Positions 7,379 to 17,212 are shown, counted from the first letter of the stretch. The stretch is 23,008 nucleotides of DNA from Ruminococcus sp. UBA5884 (GCA_002431975.1 DJFA01000058.1:7854-30861), one strand, 5' to 3'. Numbers and translations are program-made. Notes: generated by a model not told the origin, from the sequence alone.

Positions 7379-8401
7379 ATGCCATCTTCAGCAGCACAGC
7401 GTAACATACGTACAATAAGTTACGCTAAATACGGCTATATGTTCATATTGCCGTTTTTCCTGATTTATGCGATATTTCAGCTCTATCCGCTGATTTATAC
7501 CTTCACAATCAGTACCACAAATGTACAGAACGGCGTTGATACATTTGTAGGACTTAAAAACTTCCAGGACCTTCTCTTTACATCAACAAACCGTACAACA
7601 AAGGCTCTGCATGAAGGTTTCTTACAGTCAATAAAGAATACTCTTAATATCTGGCTTTTAAACTTCATTCCGCAGATTGCCCTTTCTCTGCTCCTTGCAG
7701 TATGGTTTACTGATTCAAAACTTAAAATCAAAGGAAAAGGCTTCTTCAAGGTTGTTATGTATATGCCTAATATCATCACAGCTTCATCAGTTGCCGTTCT
7801 CTTCCTTTCACTTTTCGGCGAAACTTCAGAAGCTCCTGTAAACGGTACTCTCATGAGAATGGGAATTATCGATACAGCTATCAAGTTCACTACAGACGGC
7901 TCTATTAAAAGAGGCATGGTTTCATTCATTCAGGCTTGGATGTGGTACGGAAATACTATGATTCTCCTTATGTCAGGTATCATGGGTATCAATCCTTCAC
8001 TGTTTGAAGCTGCAAATATTGACGGTGCAAACTCATGGCAGGTATTTACAAAGATTACTGTTCCGTCACTCAGACCTATCCTCCTTTATACAGTTATTAC
8101 TTCAATGATAGGCGGTCTTCAGATGTTCGATATCCCGCTCCTTTACAATGCAGGAACAAACAATGACCCGAATACAAAGACTATCGCAATTTTCATCTAT
8201 GAACGTTATGTAGGTACAATCAAACAGTACGGCTATTCAGCTGCTGCTTCAATCCTGCTCTTCATAATGACAAGCATACTCGGTTCTATCACTTTCTACC
8301 TTAACCGTGACGTTGATGCTGCAAAGCGTAAAAAACAGCTCAAGAAGCTTAAAAAACAGGCTAAGCAGAAAAATAAAGGTTTGGGAGGATTTGAAATATG
8401 A
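7379..8401 (+). CDS. sugar ABC transporter permease, MalF/UgpA-like
   Basis: Inner-membrane permease of 340 aa with about six transmembrane segments (first at about 20-40). The ATPase-docking EAA loop starts at Glu210 (EAANIDGANSW). The C-terminus is Lys-rich and cytoplasmic. A gaggag ribosome binding site (7361-7366) supports the ATG at 7379, 145 bases after the binding-protein stop. It overlaps the second permease by ATGA, so the pair is translationally coupled. It forms a heterodimer with the next gene's product and uses an ATPase that is not encoded in this window. Confidence 0.93.
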   Translation: MPSSAAQRNIRTISYAKYGYMFILPFFLIYAIFQLYPLIYTFTISTTNVQNGVDTFVGLKNFQDLLFTSTNRTTKALHEGFLQSIKNTLNIWLLNFIPQIALSLLLAVWFTDSKLKIKGKGFFKVVMYMPNIITASSVAVLFLSLFGETSEAPVNGTLMRMGIIDTAIKFTTDGSIKRGMVSFIQAWMWYGNTMILLMSGIMGINPSLFEAANIDGANSWQVFTKITVPSLRPILLYTVITSMIGGLQMFDIPLLYNAGTNNDPNTKTIAIFIYERYVGTIKQYGYSAAASILLFIMTSILGSITFYLNRDVDAAKRKKQLKKLKKQAKQKNKGLGGFEI

Positions 8402-9270
8402 GCATGAAATCAACTTATGGCGGCAAGGACAACTATAACGCCAAACTCAGAGCACAGTCATTAGGTATCATGATTGTATGTATTATCCTTACAATTATAA
8501 GTATCCTTCCTATCTGGATTCTTGTCTGCAATGCTACAAGAACTCATATGCAGATTTCAACAGGTGTTAGTCTGCTTCCAAGCACTCACTTCCTTGAAAA
8601 CTACAGAGCTCTTATGGATAAGGACGTATTCAAGCCTTTCATAGGTTTCAAGAACAGCTTTATCATTTCAGCCTGTGCTACAGTACTTTCAGTATTCTTC
8701 TCAGCTCTCACAGCTTACGGTCTTACAGTTTATGACTTCAAAATCAGAGAAGGTGCTTACACATTCATTATTGCCGTACTCATGATTCCGGTACAGGTTT
8801 CAGGTGTTGGTTTTATGAAATTCATGATTAAAATCAACCTCTATGATACACTTCTTCCGCTTATTCTTCCTGCAATAGCAGCTCCTGCGGTAGTATTCTT
8901 CATGAGACAGTATCTTAAATCATCATTCCCTCTGGATATCGTTGAAGCGTCAAGAATTGACGGCTGCGGAGAATTCAGAACATTCCTCCAGATTGGTATC
9001 CCGATGATGAAACCAGCTATCGCTGTACAGGCAATCTTCGCATTCATTCAGAACTGGAACAACTACTTCACACCAAGTATGATGATTGTTTCAGAAGAAA
9101 AGAAAACTCTTCCTATGATGATTAAGAGTCTTAGCTCAGACAGACTTGCTACTGACTATGGTATCATCTATGCCGGTATCGCTATTTCAATCGTACCTCT
9201 TGTTGTTATCTATCTTATCCTTTCAAGATTTATCATTGAAGGCGTTGCACTCGGCGGTGTTAAGGAATAA
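8398..9270 (+). CDS. sugar ABC transporter permease, MalG/UgpE-like
   Basis: Second permease of the sugar importer, 290 aa, with about six transmembrane segments (first at about 20-42). The EAA-type loop begins at Glu183 (EASRIDGCGEF), which contacts the ATPase. The C-terminus ends in the EGVALGGVKE string typical of MalG-like proteins. It starts inside the end of the first permease (ATGA overlap) and is followed by a UUCG-loop terminator. No ATP-binding gene follows, as in many Gram-positive sugar systems that share an MsmK/MsiK-type ATPase. Confidence 0.93.
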   Translation: MSMKSTYGGKDNYNAKLRAQSLGIMIVCIILTIISILPIWILVCNATRTHMQISTGVSLLPSTHFLENYRALMDKDVFKPFIGFKNSFIISACATVLSVFFSALTAYGLTVYDFKIREGAYTFIIAVLMIPVQVSGVGFMKFMIKINLYDTLLPLILPAIAAPAVVFFMRQYLKSSFPLDIVEASRIDGCGEFRTFLQIGIPMMKPAIAVQAIFAFIQNWNNYFTPSMMIVSEEKKTLPMMIKSLSSDRLATDYGIIYAGIAISIVPLVVIYLILSRFIIEGVALGGVKE

Positions 9271-9288
9271 TAATTGCACATTACATAA

Positions 9289-9315
9289 AAAACACAGCTT
9301 CGGCTGTGTTTTTTT
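9289..9315 (+). terminator. intrinsic terminator of the sugar-uptake operon
   Basis: Stem aaaacacagc (9289-9298) with gctgtgtttt (9303-9312), closed by a stable c(UUCG)g tetraloop and ending in a T tract to 9315. Confidence 0.93.
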
Positions 9316-9316
9316 G

Positions 9317-9345
9317 TTGTATTTTTTTAAAAACTATGCTATAAT
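9317..9345 (+). promoter_or_regulatory. SigA-type promoter of the six-gene DUF4132-MoxR-VWA operon
   Basis: A -35-like box ttgtat (9317-9322), a 17-base spacer and a perfect -10 box tataat (9340-9345) with an extended TG at 9337-9338. It starts right after the preceding terminator. The leader is only about 20 bases and consists mostly of the aaaaaggaggt ribosome binding site (9353-9363). Confidence 0.75.
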
Positions 9346-9372
9346 ATTACTTAAAAAGGAGGTTGAGTACTA

Positions 9373-12300
9373 ATGACAGAAGATAAAATCTATGACGTAT
9401 GGGAAAGAATCAAGAGAAGTTATAAAATAAACACAAGTCAGAAACTCGAAAATTTCATATCCGGTGAGGAAAAAAAGGAAAATATTACTCTCAGAAGATT
9501 TGTAAATATTTATTATTATCCTGAAGAACTTGTAAAAGAACTTAAAGGCAAAGGCGAAAATGCTGATATTGCTGAAAGAATCCTTTATGTAATTTCTCAG
9601 ATAAACAACAACGGTCTGCTGATAAGCAGAATAAGCGGTTCTGATGTAAATGTATGCAAAATGCTCGGATATTCATTTATGGATATAATCAATGATACTA
9701 AATTCAGATTTTCTGACACAAGTCACTATTATCATATAAATGAAGTCTATAAACTTGCATCGGCTTTGGTAAAAGCTTATGAAGATGAAATAGCTGAAAT
9801 AAAGAAAACTGATTTTAAAGACAATGAGCTTATTCTCTGGCTTTTTATCATGACAAATCTTTTTCTTAAAGATACTGAAAGATACAGCTACTGTCTTGAA
9901 ACAATCAAGGAAAATATTAACAAAATCCCGGAGGGATACGGAATTTATATAGCCTGCCGCCTTTGGAACTATGATGAATCAATGAAAAAATTCATAGTCA
10001 GCAATCTTCGTGTGTTGTCCTATGTGACTATTATGGAATGCGTATTCAAGGAAACTATGGGTTTAAGCCTTAAAACAGCCCTGTTTGATATGAATGAACA
10101 GCAAGCATATTACAGATATATGATTAACAAGACAGCTGGAGGTTATTATACATCAAAAATTTTCTTTGATATGCTTAATGAAGCATATGACTATGACAAG
10201 GAAATGTTTGTAAGGATTTATGAGAAAGATATTGAAAGCTCTGTAAATGTTTTCATGCTTGCCAAAATGATTAAAAACGGCGATGAAATAAAGGATTGCG
10301 ACAAAGTAATGGAAAAATATGTTTCCAAAATGCGTGACAGAGTTTTAAATGATATCAATAGAAGACGAAATGATGGAGAAAAACTCAGTCCTGTTGAATT
10401 TATCCGCCTTTTCAGCTCCGACAATCTGGAGGAAGCAGCATCAAAAATCAGCGTAGTGAAAAAATATGGATATTTCGCTTCCCATGAACTCAGTGCATTG
10501 TATTCCCTTTATGACTATAATAAAACTGCAAAAAATATGGTAAAGTTTATGTTGCTTAATTTTTATATCAAAGGTGATAAAAATTATGATAAAAATATTG
10601 ATGTTGCAGTAAATATTCTTTCATTTATGCAGGTAAGAAAGTATTGCCTTGATATACCTGAAGAAGAAAGTCTTAAACTTATCGTCAATGAAATTCTGCC
10701 TGTTGACAGTATTTTTAAATCATACTGTGCTTTGAGTACAAGCAGCTGGTATAAGAACTATTTTAAATTTGACAAAAATATTTTCCTTGATTTTATAAAA
10801 ATGTACCCGAAAGAAGCACTTGAATATTTCAGTACAGCAGAAGATGCTTCATCAACAGTAGCATGGCTCGGAGCATATTACAGTGCTGATTTTGCGGAAA
10901 AGAGTTTTGAACCTGTGATAAAAGCACTTAAAAGCAAGGCTAAGACTGTTCGTATAAAGGCTATGGAAATTGCTGAAAACTATGAATCTGAAATACGTCC
11001 GAAAATTGAAGCGATGCTGCCTAAACTCAAAGGAACTGCGGAAGCGGCTGTTGCACAGATTATAAAGAAATGGGATAATGTAAGGAAATTCGGCAAGGAT
11101 TTTGCATTTACATCAAATGAATTTACAGAGGAATTCTGTAAAGAAAATTTCACTCCTCTTATGAAAAGAAAAATTTCATGGATAGATGAAAGCTGTTTTG
11201 AAGGCATACGCTATGCGGATATGAGCGGAACAGCTGCTCCTGAAATAATTGAATACATAATTTCAGAATATATGATAATTGATGAGCCTTACAGAATATC
11301 ATTATGCGACAAGGCGGCAGAACACCTTAACAAAGCCGATTTGCAGGCAGCACTTGAAAATATATTCAAATTCTGGGTTGAAAGCGGAGCTGATACAAAG
11401 AAGAAATTTATTACACTTCCATACTGTCTTTATGCCTCAGACAGCCAGATAATAAGCCTTAAAAAACAGCTTGAAACATGGGCAGCAGCTTCAAGAGGTC
11501 AGCTTGCCTCATTTGTAGTCGGAAATATGGCTCTTAACGGCGGAGCAGTCGCACTGCTTACAGTTGATTCAATATCAAGGAAATTCCCGAGCAATATGGT
11601 TAAAAGTGCCGCAAAATCAGCATTTGCATATACAGCAAAAGTTCTTGGAGTGCCGGTTGATGAGCTTTCAGACAAGATAATACCATCACTTGGATTCAGC
11701 AAGAGCGGCGAAAGAATATTTGACTATGGTTCAAGAACATTTACAGTATCGCTTATGCCTGATTTTACACTTTCAATCCATGACAATGCTAAAAATAAGG
11801 ATATAAAGAGTATGCCTAAGCCTAATGCAAATGATGATACAGTAAAGGCAGAAGCTGCTAAAAAGGAATTTTCAGAACTTAAAAAACAGATTAAAACCGT
11901 AACAGCAACTCAGAAACAGCGTCTTGAAAAGGTATTTATGAATGGCAGAACATGGACTGCTGAAAACTGGCGGAAACTTTTTGAGGAAAATGCAGTTATG
12001 CATTGCTTTGCAGAAAAACTTGTATGGGGAGTATATGAGAATGGAAAGGTAAAGAGTACATTCAGATATCTTTCAGACGGTTCATTCTGCAATGAAGATG
12101 ATGATGAATATGAACTTCCTGAAAAAGCAGATATAACACTTGTTCACCCTGTTGATATAGAGGGAGAAGTACTTGAAAAATGGAAAGAACAGTTCGATGA
12201 TTATGAGATTGTCCAGCCGTTTATCCAGCTCAATGCAGAAATTATAAAATTATCCGAAAAGGATATTGAAGATAATCAGGTATCAAAATATATCGGCAAA

Positions 12301-12594
12301 TCATGCAAATCCGGAAAAATGGCAGCAGCAGCGAAAAAATACAATATGCTGCGTGGAGCAGCCGGTGACGGCGGTTCATTTGAAGGATATGACCTTGTTG
12401 ACGATTATCTTGGAATATATCTGCATATTGACGGCGATGTTCTTTATTTCGGACAGGATTACAATGAAGATGTAAATCTTGAAGAGATAAAATTCAAGAC
12501 AGTTGACGGAGATTATGTGCTTAATCCTCTTGAGGTAAACAAGCGTTTTGTAAGCTGCTGCATGGAAATAATTGAAAATATGACAGATATGTAA
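9373..12594 (+). CDS. DUF4132 family protein (MolR/YehI-like), large helical-repeat protein
   Basis: First gene of the operon, 1073 aa, with no signal peptide or membrane segment, so it is presumably cytoplasmic. Residues about 1-830 are mostly predicted helical and Lys/Glu-rich, including a HEAT-like stretch near 510-560 (repeated short helices ending in IAE or MLPKLK). The C-terminal part, about 836-1050, fits DUF4132. It starts with TATQKQRLEKVFMNGRTW, runs through AEKLVWGVYENG and ALVHPVDI-like ITLVHPVDIEGE, and ends with a YFGQDY-NEDVNLEEIKF region. E. coli YehI and MolR belong to this family. Their molecular role is not established, and an old link to molybdate regulation is weak. The ATG follows an aaggaggt ribosome binding site. 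It lacks an obvious WGR domain. Family assignment is by remembered pattern, not by search. Confidence 0.8.
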   Translation: MTEDKIYDVWERIKRSYKINTSQKLENFISGEEKKENITLRRFVNIYYYPEELVKELKGKGENADIAERILYVISQINNNGLLISRISGSDVNVCKMLGYSFMDIINDTKFRFSDTSHYYHINEVYKLASALVKAYEDEIAEIKKTDFKDNELILWLFIMTNLFLKDTERYSYCLETIKENINKIPEGYGIYIACRLWNYDESMKKFIVSNLRVLSYVTIMECVFKETMGLSLKTALFDMNEQQAYYRYMINKTAGGYYTSKIFFDMLNEAYDYDKEMFVRIYEKDIESSVNVFMLAKMIKNGDEIKDCDKVMEKYVSKMRDRVLNDINRRRNDGEKLSPVEFIRLFSSDNLEEAASKISVVKKYGYFASHELSALYSLYDYNKTAKNMVKFMLLNFYIKGDKNYDKNIDVAVNILSFMQVRKYCLDIPEEESLKLIVNEILPVDSIFKSYCALSTSSWYKNYFKFDKNIFLDFIKMYPKEALEYFSTAEDASSTVAWLGAYYSADFAEKSFEPVIKALKSKAKTVRIKAMEIAENYESEIRPKIEAMLPKLKGTAEAAVAQIIKKWDNVRKFGKDFAFTSNEFTEEFCKENFTPLMKRKISWIDESCFEGIRYADMSGTAAPEIIEYIISEYMIIDEPYRISLCDKAAEHLNKADLQAALENIFKFWVESGADTKKKFITLPYCLYASDSQIISLKKQLETWAAASRGQLASFVVGNMALNGGAVALLTVDSISRKFPSNMVKSAAKSAFAYTAKVLGVPVDELSDKIIPSLGFSKSGERIFDYGSRTFTVSLMPDFTLSIHDNAKNKDIKSMPKPNANDDTVKAEAAKKEFSELKKQIKTVTATQKQRLEKVFMNGRTWTAENWRKLFEENAVMHCFAEKLVWGVYENGKVKSTFRYLSDGSFCNEDDDEYELPEKADITLVHPVDIEGEVLEKWKEQFDDYEIVQPFIQLNAEIIKLSEKDIEDNQVSKYIGKSCKSGKMAAAAKKYNMLRGAAGDGGSFEGYDLVDDYLGIYLHIDGDVLYFGQDYNEDVNLEEIKFKTVDGDYVLNPLEVNKRFVSCCMEIIENMTDM

Positions 12595-12607
12595 AGGTGT
12601 AAATAAT

Positions 12608-13714
12608 ATGAATGTACAGAAACCGCTTACAGAAGTAAAGTATAAAGAAGAACTTGAAGCACTCAGAGCCGCTGATACCGGAAAGCGTCCGGAGGGCTGG
12701 CTCATGTCGCCGAAAGCCGTAAGGTCATTTATACTCGGTGAAAAGAAACCTATTGAATACAATGGCAAAAAGGTTGAAATATCCCAGAAATTCTATGGAG
12801 ATGATTCACTCGTTGAAAGAGCAGTCGTGACTCTTGCAAGCAACAGAGGTCTTATGCTTGTAGGAGAACCGGGAACTGCAAAAACAATGCTTTCAGAGCT
12901 TTTATCCGCCGCAATATCCGGAAACAGCACAAATACAGTTCAGGGAACAGCCGGAACTACTGAAGATAATATAAAATATTCATGGAATTATGCCTTGCTG
13001 CTTGCAAAAGGGCCGGTAAAGGAAGCACTTGTTCCTGCACCGGTCTATACCGGAATGCAGAGCGGAATTATAACACGATTTGAGGAAATAACACGCTGTC
13101 CGCTTGAAATACAGGATACACTCATATCAATAATGAGTGACAGAGTAATGAATATACCTGAATTTGGCAGTGATGGAATGATATTTGCCGCAAAGGGCTT
13201 TAATGTAATAGCTACAGCAAATACCCGTGACAAGGGCATAAATGAGATGTCAAGTGCCTTGAAAAGAAGATTTAATTTTGAAACTGTTGAACCTGTAAAG
13301 AGTATTGCACTTGAAAGCAGAATAATTAAGGAACAGTGTGAAACAATGCTTGAAGATGCAGGAATTGATGTTCCGGTTCAGAAAGATGTTGTAGATGTTC
13401 TTGCAGAGGCGTTCAGCGAACTGCGTTCAGGGCAGTCATTTGAAAAGGCAAAGATACAGAAATTATCAGGGGTTATGAGTACAGCAGAAGCAGTATCAGT
13501 ATATTATCAGTCAGCACTCAGTGCCTGTTATTATGGGAATGGTGAGATAGATATGAAAACTCTTACAGAAAATCTGCTTGGTTCTGTAATGAAGGAAAAT
13601 AAAGATGATTTGCCGAAGCTTAAAGATTATTACAATGGTTCAGTAAAAATAAAGGCTGAACGTTCAGGCGGATTGTGGAGAGAACTCTATAACAGCCGTA
13701 CATATCTTAAATAA
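12608..13714 (+). CDS. MoxR-type AAA+ ATPase (YehL-like)
   Basis: AAA+ ATPase of the MoxR class (368 aa), which remodels or activates protein partners, usually together with a VWA protein such as the one encoded two genes downstream. Walker A is GEPGTAKT (86-93). The Walker B position reads RFEEITR, with Glu159-Glu160 replacing the usual Asp-Glu. Sensor 1 is in ATANTRD (near residue 200), and the arginine finger is in ALKRRF shortly after. A C-terminal lid domain follows. The start is 13 bases after the DUF4132 stop, with a modest aaaggtg ribosome binding site. Assignment to the YehL branch rests on the FEEITR pattern and on gene order. Confidence 0.9.
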   Translation: MNVQKPLTEVKYKEELEALRAADTGKRPEGWLMSPKAVRSFILGEKKPIEYNGKKVEISQKFYGDDSLVERAVVTLASNRGLMLVGEPGTAKTMLSELLSAAISGNSTNTVQGTAGTTEDNIKYSWNYALLLAKGPVKEALVPAPVYTGMQSGIITRFEEITRCPLEIQDTLISIMSDRVMNIPEFGSDGMIFAAKGFNVIATANTRDKGINEMSSALKRRFNFETVEPVKSIALESRIIKEQCETMLEDAGIDVPVQKDVVDVLAEAFSELRSGQSFEKAKIQKLSGVMSTAEAVSVYYQSALSACYYGNGEIDMKTLTENLLGSVMKENKDDLPKLKDYYNGSVKIKAERSGGLWRELYNSRTYLK

Positions 13715-13728
13715 CAGGTTGAAATTAT

Positions 13729-16098
13729 ATGAAAAATAGTATATTCAATGATTCAGAAAGTCTTTTCAAGGCATCATTTGATATGCAGTCAGATGTAATA
13801 TATTATCCGGTGCGTCATCATTCTCCTGCCTGTTCATATCATCTTATCAGTGTAATAGAGGATTACAGACCGGAGGTTATACTGATAGAGGGAGCAGCAG
13901 ATGCTGATTTTCTGATACCATATCTTGCCGATGAAAAGACAGTTCCGCCCGTATGCATTTACTACAGCTATGATGATAAAAAGGGAATAATAGATGATTC
14001 TCATGAAAAATACAGAGCATATTATCCGTTTCTGGAATATTCCCCTGAAATGACAGCAATAAGAGTTGCAGAAAATAATGGCATTGATGTGCATTTTATA
14101 GATATGCCGTATGCGGATATGCTTGTAAATACCGGAAAAAACAAGCTTCAGCTTGATTTCGGAAAAGATGACTATGAAAATGAAATATTTTATACTGAAA
14201 AGGTAGCATATGAGAATAACTGCCGTAATTTTTCAGAATTCTGGGAGAGTCGTTTTGAAATTCCGGCAGCAGATAAAACAGCATATGAATTTGTAAGAGG
14301 AGTGACAGCACTGGGGTATTATATGCGTCAGTGCGGTCATAATGATGAATCCGAACATATAAAAAATGCACAGCGTGAAAAATATATGTCAGGGAATATA
14401 GCTGAATACAGAAAAAAATACAGCAAAATTCTTGTAGTTGCCGGAGCATATCATATTGCAGGACTGCTGTCACCTGAAACAAAGCTTCCAAGGCTTAAAA
14501 AATGCGACAGTTCAGCAAAAGCTCTCTATCTCATGCCATACTCATTTCTTGAAACAGACAGCAAAAGCGGATACGGTGCAGGAATACCGTTCCCATCATT
14601 CTATCAGAAGATATGGAAAAGATTATCTGATAAAAATATAGAGAATCCGTATGAAGAAACAGTACTTGAATATATCATTAAAACAGCAAGATATACAAGA
14701 ACAAAACAGCCTGTATCAGTGCCTGATGAAATAAATGCAATGACGATGGCAAAATCGCTTGCAAATTTAAGGGATAAAAGTTCTGCCGGAGTATATGAGC
14801 TTACAGATGCCGTCAGGAGTACATTTGTAAAGGGAGATATCAATATATCGTCATCATTTGAACTTGATTTCCTTTACAGACAGCTTACAGGAATGGGCAT
14901 GGGAAGCGTTGCCGCAGATGAAAGCATAATTCCTCCGGTAGTTGAGGAATTTCATATGCTTTGCAAAAAGTACCGCATAAAGACCAATTCAATAGCATAT
15001 CAGGATATGACTCTTGAAACGGTCAAAAAGCCGTCACATTATGAAAAAAGCTGTTTTCTGCACAGAATGGAATTTCTGAATACAGGTTTCTGCAAAATGC
15101 TTTCCGGAGCAGATTATGTTAATAACAAAGACAGAAATCTTATAAGAGAACAGTGGAGATGCAGATACAGCACAGGAGTTGAAACGGCTCTTACAGATTT
15201 GTCAGTATTCGGAGCAAGTATATCACAGATATGCATTTCACTTGCAGAAAAGCAGTTCAGCAGCAATATGACATCATCTGAACTGGGAAAACTCATGATA
15301 CATATTCATGTCATGGGAATGAACAGCATATATGATAAAAAGAATGATTTTATACGTTCAGTTATTCTTTCCGACAATAATTTTACAAGTGTATGTGATT
15401 TTATATTAAAGCTCAGAAATCTTGCAGTAATGCAGAAATTAAGAAACGGAAATATTGCAGATTTTATATCTGAATATATAAATCTGTCATTTGAAAGGGC
15501 AGTTTTACTGCTTGACAAGATAAAGAATGCAGATGATGACATACAGGACGAAGTATGTAAAGGTATAAAAATGCTGTATTCAATGAGTCTTGAATATGAC
15601 AAGCTCTGTTCATGCGGTATGCTTTGTGATGAACTTGAAAAAATCGCTGAAAGTCCTGAATGCAAACCGCAGATTTACGGTCTTGCAGAGGCAGTGCTTT
15701 TCAAAGCCGGCAGGATAGGTACAGAAGGATACGGAATAATTATCAATTCATATCTTGAAACAGCTGAAAATGATGAAACAGCACTGTTTTTATGCGGAAT
15801 GTTTATGGCAGGCAGAGATATAATTTTCACTGATTCAAAGCTGCTCGGACAGATAGACAGAATAGTATCATCAATGAATCATGATGAATTTATGGCAATG
15901 CTTCCGCAGATGAGATATGCGTTTACTAATTTCATACCGGCTGAAACTGAAAGAATAAGCAAAATGATAGCAGAAAGATATAATACATCATCAGATGAAT
16001 TTTCAGGAAGCTATAAATACAGTATTGAAGAAACAGCGGCGGCTCTGAATGCTGACAGAAAAGCAGCTGATAATCTTAAAAAATGGAGATTGTACTGA
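13729..16098 (+). CDS. DUF5682 family protein (YehM-like), possible TIKI/TraB/EreA-fold enzyme
   Basis: Protein of 789 aa with no signal peptide. The N-terminal ~270 residues carry the recognisable DUF5682 pattern: VRHHSP (28-33), LIEGAAD (52-58), HFIDMP (122-127), VVAGAYH (236-242) and YGAGIPFPSFY (near 285). The rest is helical. E. coli YehM is the family member in the equivalent operon position. The layout 'RHH...hhhEG...hhhGxxH' resembles the GTxH...E...GxxH signature of the TIKI/TraB/EreA/ChaN superfamily, whose members include metal-dependent hydrolases, so I infer an enzymatic domain with His30/His31, Glu54 and His242 as candidate site residues. That is unproven. The start is 14 bases after MoxR, with a weak aggttg ribosome binding site. 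The stop abuts the VWA gene. Confidence 0.8.
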   Translation: MKNSIFNDSESLFKASFDMQSDVIYYPVRHHSPACSYHLISVIEDYRPEVILIEGAADADFLIPYLADEKTVPPVCIYYSYDDKKGIIDDSHEKYRAYYPFLEYSPEMTAIRVAENNGIDVHFIDMPYADMLVNTGKNKLQLDFGKDDYENEIFYTEKVAYENNCRNFSEFWESRFEIPAADKTAYEFVRGVTALGYYMRQCGHNDESEHIKNAQREKYMSGNIAEYRKKYSKILVVAGAYHIAGLLSPETKLPRLKKCDSSAKALYLMPYSFLETDSKSGYGAGIPFPSFYQKIWKRLSDKNIENPYEETVLEYIIKTARYTRTKQPVSVPDEINAMTMAKSLANLRDKSSAGVYELTDAVRSTFVKGDINISSSFELDFLYRQLTGMGMGSVAADESIIPPVVEEFHMLCKKYRIKTNSIAYQDMTLETVKKPSHYEKSCFLHRMEFLNTGFCKMLSGADYVNNKDRNLIREQWRCRYSTGVETALTDLSVFGASISQICISLAEKQFSSNMTSSELGKLMIHIHVMGMNSIYDKKNDFIRSVILSDNNFTSVCDFILKLRNLAVMQKLRNGNIADFISEYINLSFERAVLLLDKIKNADDDIQDEVCKGIKMLYSMSLEYDKLCSCGMLCDELEKIAESPECKPQIYGLAEAVLFKAGRIGTEGYGIIINSYLETAENDETALFLCGMFMAGRDIIFTDSKLLGQIDRIVSSMNHDEFMAMLPQMRYAFTNFIPAETERISKMIAERYNTSSDEFSGSYKYSIEETAAALNADRKAADNLKKWRLY

Positions 16099-16099
16099 T

Positions 16100-17212
16100 A
16101 TGGAAGAAAAAGAAGCTCTTTTACGCTGGAGGCTGATTCTCGGAGAATTTGCTGAAAATGAACTGCCTGGTTCAGATGAATACAGGGAAGCTGATTCAGT
16201 GCTTTCATTTCTCTATGACAATGAGTATTCAGAAAACAGGAATATGCGAAAAAAAAACGGAGGAAAAAGTTCATCTGTCATGGATATACCTTTGTGGCTT
16301 AAAAAGGTTAAAAAGCTTTTCCCGAAAAAGACCTGCGAGATAATGCAGAAACACGCCCTTGACAAGTATGGAATGACTGAAATGCTTACAGACCCCGATG
16401 TTCTGAAGGAAATACAGCCGGATATTGACTTGTTGAAAAAATTGCTTACATTTCGTCATATCATGCCTGAAAACGTGAAGAAAATGGCGTATGAGATAAT
16501 AGAAAATGTAATAAATGAGCTGAAAAAACGCCTTGAAGTAAAGGTTCATAAAGCATTTTACGGAAAAAAACTCCCGAACAGCAGTAATGCTCCGAAAGTT
16601 TACAGAAATTTCAGCTTTAAAAGAACAGTTGAGAGAAATTTAAAGAATTACAGTCCTGAATATAAGACAATAATACCGCAGAGAATATATTTTGATGCCA
16701 ATGTAAGAAAATATAATCCATGGAATATAATAATTCTTGTTGATGAAAGCGGAAGCATGAGCGATTCAATAATATATTCAGCAGTTATGGCATCAATTTT
16801 TGCAAAACTGCCGTTTATAAGCATAAATCTTGTAATATTTGATACAAGTATAGTAGATTTGAGTGAATATACATCAGACCCTGTTGAAACTCTTATGAAA
16901 GTACAGCTCGGAGGCGGAACTGATATCTATAAGGCATTGCTTTATGCGATGAAGCTTATTTCAGCACCACAGAAAACAATAGTTATTCTGATAAGCGACC
17001 TTTATGACGGCAATGATTATCGTCTTATGTATGGCTGTTGTTCTTCAATAATTGAATCAGGAGCAAAATTTTTTGTACTGCCTGCACTGGATTATTCAGC
17101 ATCACCATGCTATGATGAAAGAGCCGCAAAAAATATGGCACAGCGTGGGGCGGAAGTATGTGCAGTAACACCGGAGGGACTTGCTGAATGGATAGGAAAT
17201 GTAATATCATAG
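16100..17212 (+). CDS. VWA-domain protein (YehP-like), MoxR partner
   Basis: Protein of 370 aa. Residues 1-200 form a basic, helical N-terminal region. The von Willebrand A domain from about 205 to 370 has a complete MIDAS metal site: DESGS (215-219), Thr274 in GGGTDI and Asp300 in ISDLYDG. Mg2+-dependent VWA proteins of this type act as adaptors for MoxR ATPases, here presumably the product of the gene at 12608. I start at ATG 16100, one base after the DUF5682 stop, with ggag at 16085-16088. The in-frame ATG at 16049 would overlap the upstream gene by 50 bases and adds residues unlike the family. Confidence 0.88.
   Translation: MEEKEALLRWRLILGEFAENELPGSDEYREADSVLSFLYDNEYSENRNMRKKNGGKSSSVMDIPLWLKKVKKLFPKKTCEIMQKHALDKYGMTEMLTDPDVLKEIQPDIDLLKKLLTFRHIMPENVKKMAYEIIENVINELKKRLEVKVHKAFYGKKLPNSSNAPKVYRNFSFKRTVERNLKNYSPEYKTIIPQRIYFDANVRKYNPWNIIILVDESGSMSDSIIYSAVMASIFAKLPFISINLVIFDTSIVDLSEYTSDPVETLMKVQLGGGTDIYKALLYAMKLISAPQKTIVILISDLYDGNDYRLMYGCCSSIIESGAKFFVLPALDYSASPCYDERAAKNMAQRGAEVCAVTPEGLAEWIGNVIS
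17173..17178 (+). promoter_or_regulatory. ribosome binding site selecting the SWIM gene start
   Basis: The string ggaggg lies 9 bases before the ATG at 17188, inside the end of the VWA gene. The alternative in-frame ATG at 17230 has only a weak gcgag ahead of it, so 17188 is preferred. Confidence 0.6.

Noticed and set aside
16049..16099. Longer VWA protein starting inside the DUF5682 gene
   Set aside because: It would add residues unlike the family and overlap by 50 bases, while ATG 16100 has ggag at correct spacing and abuts the preceding stop.
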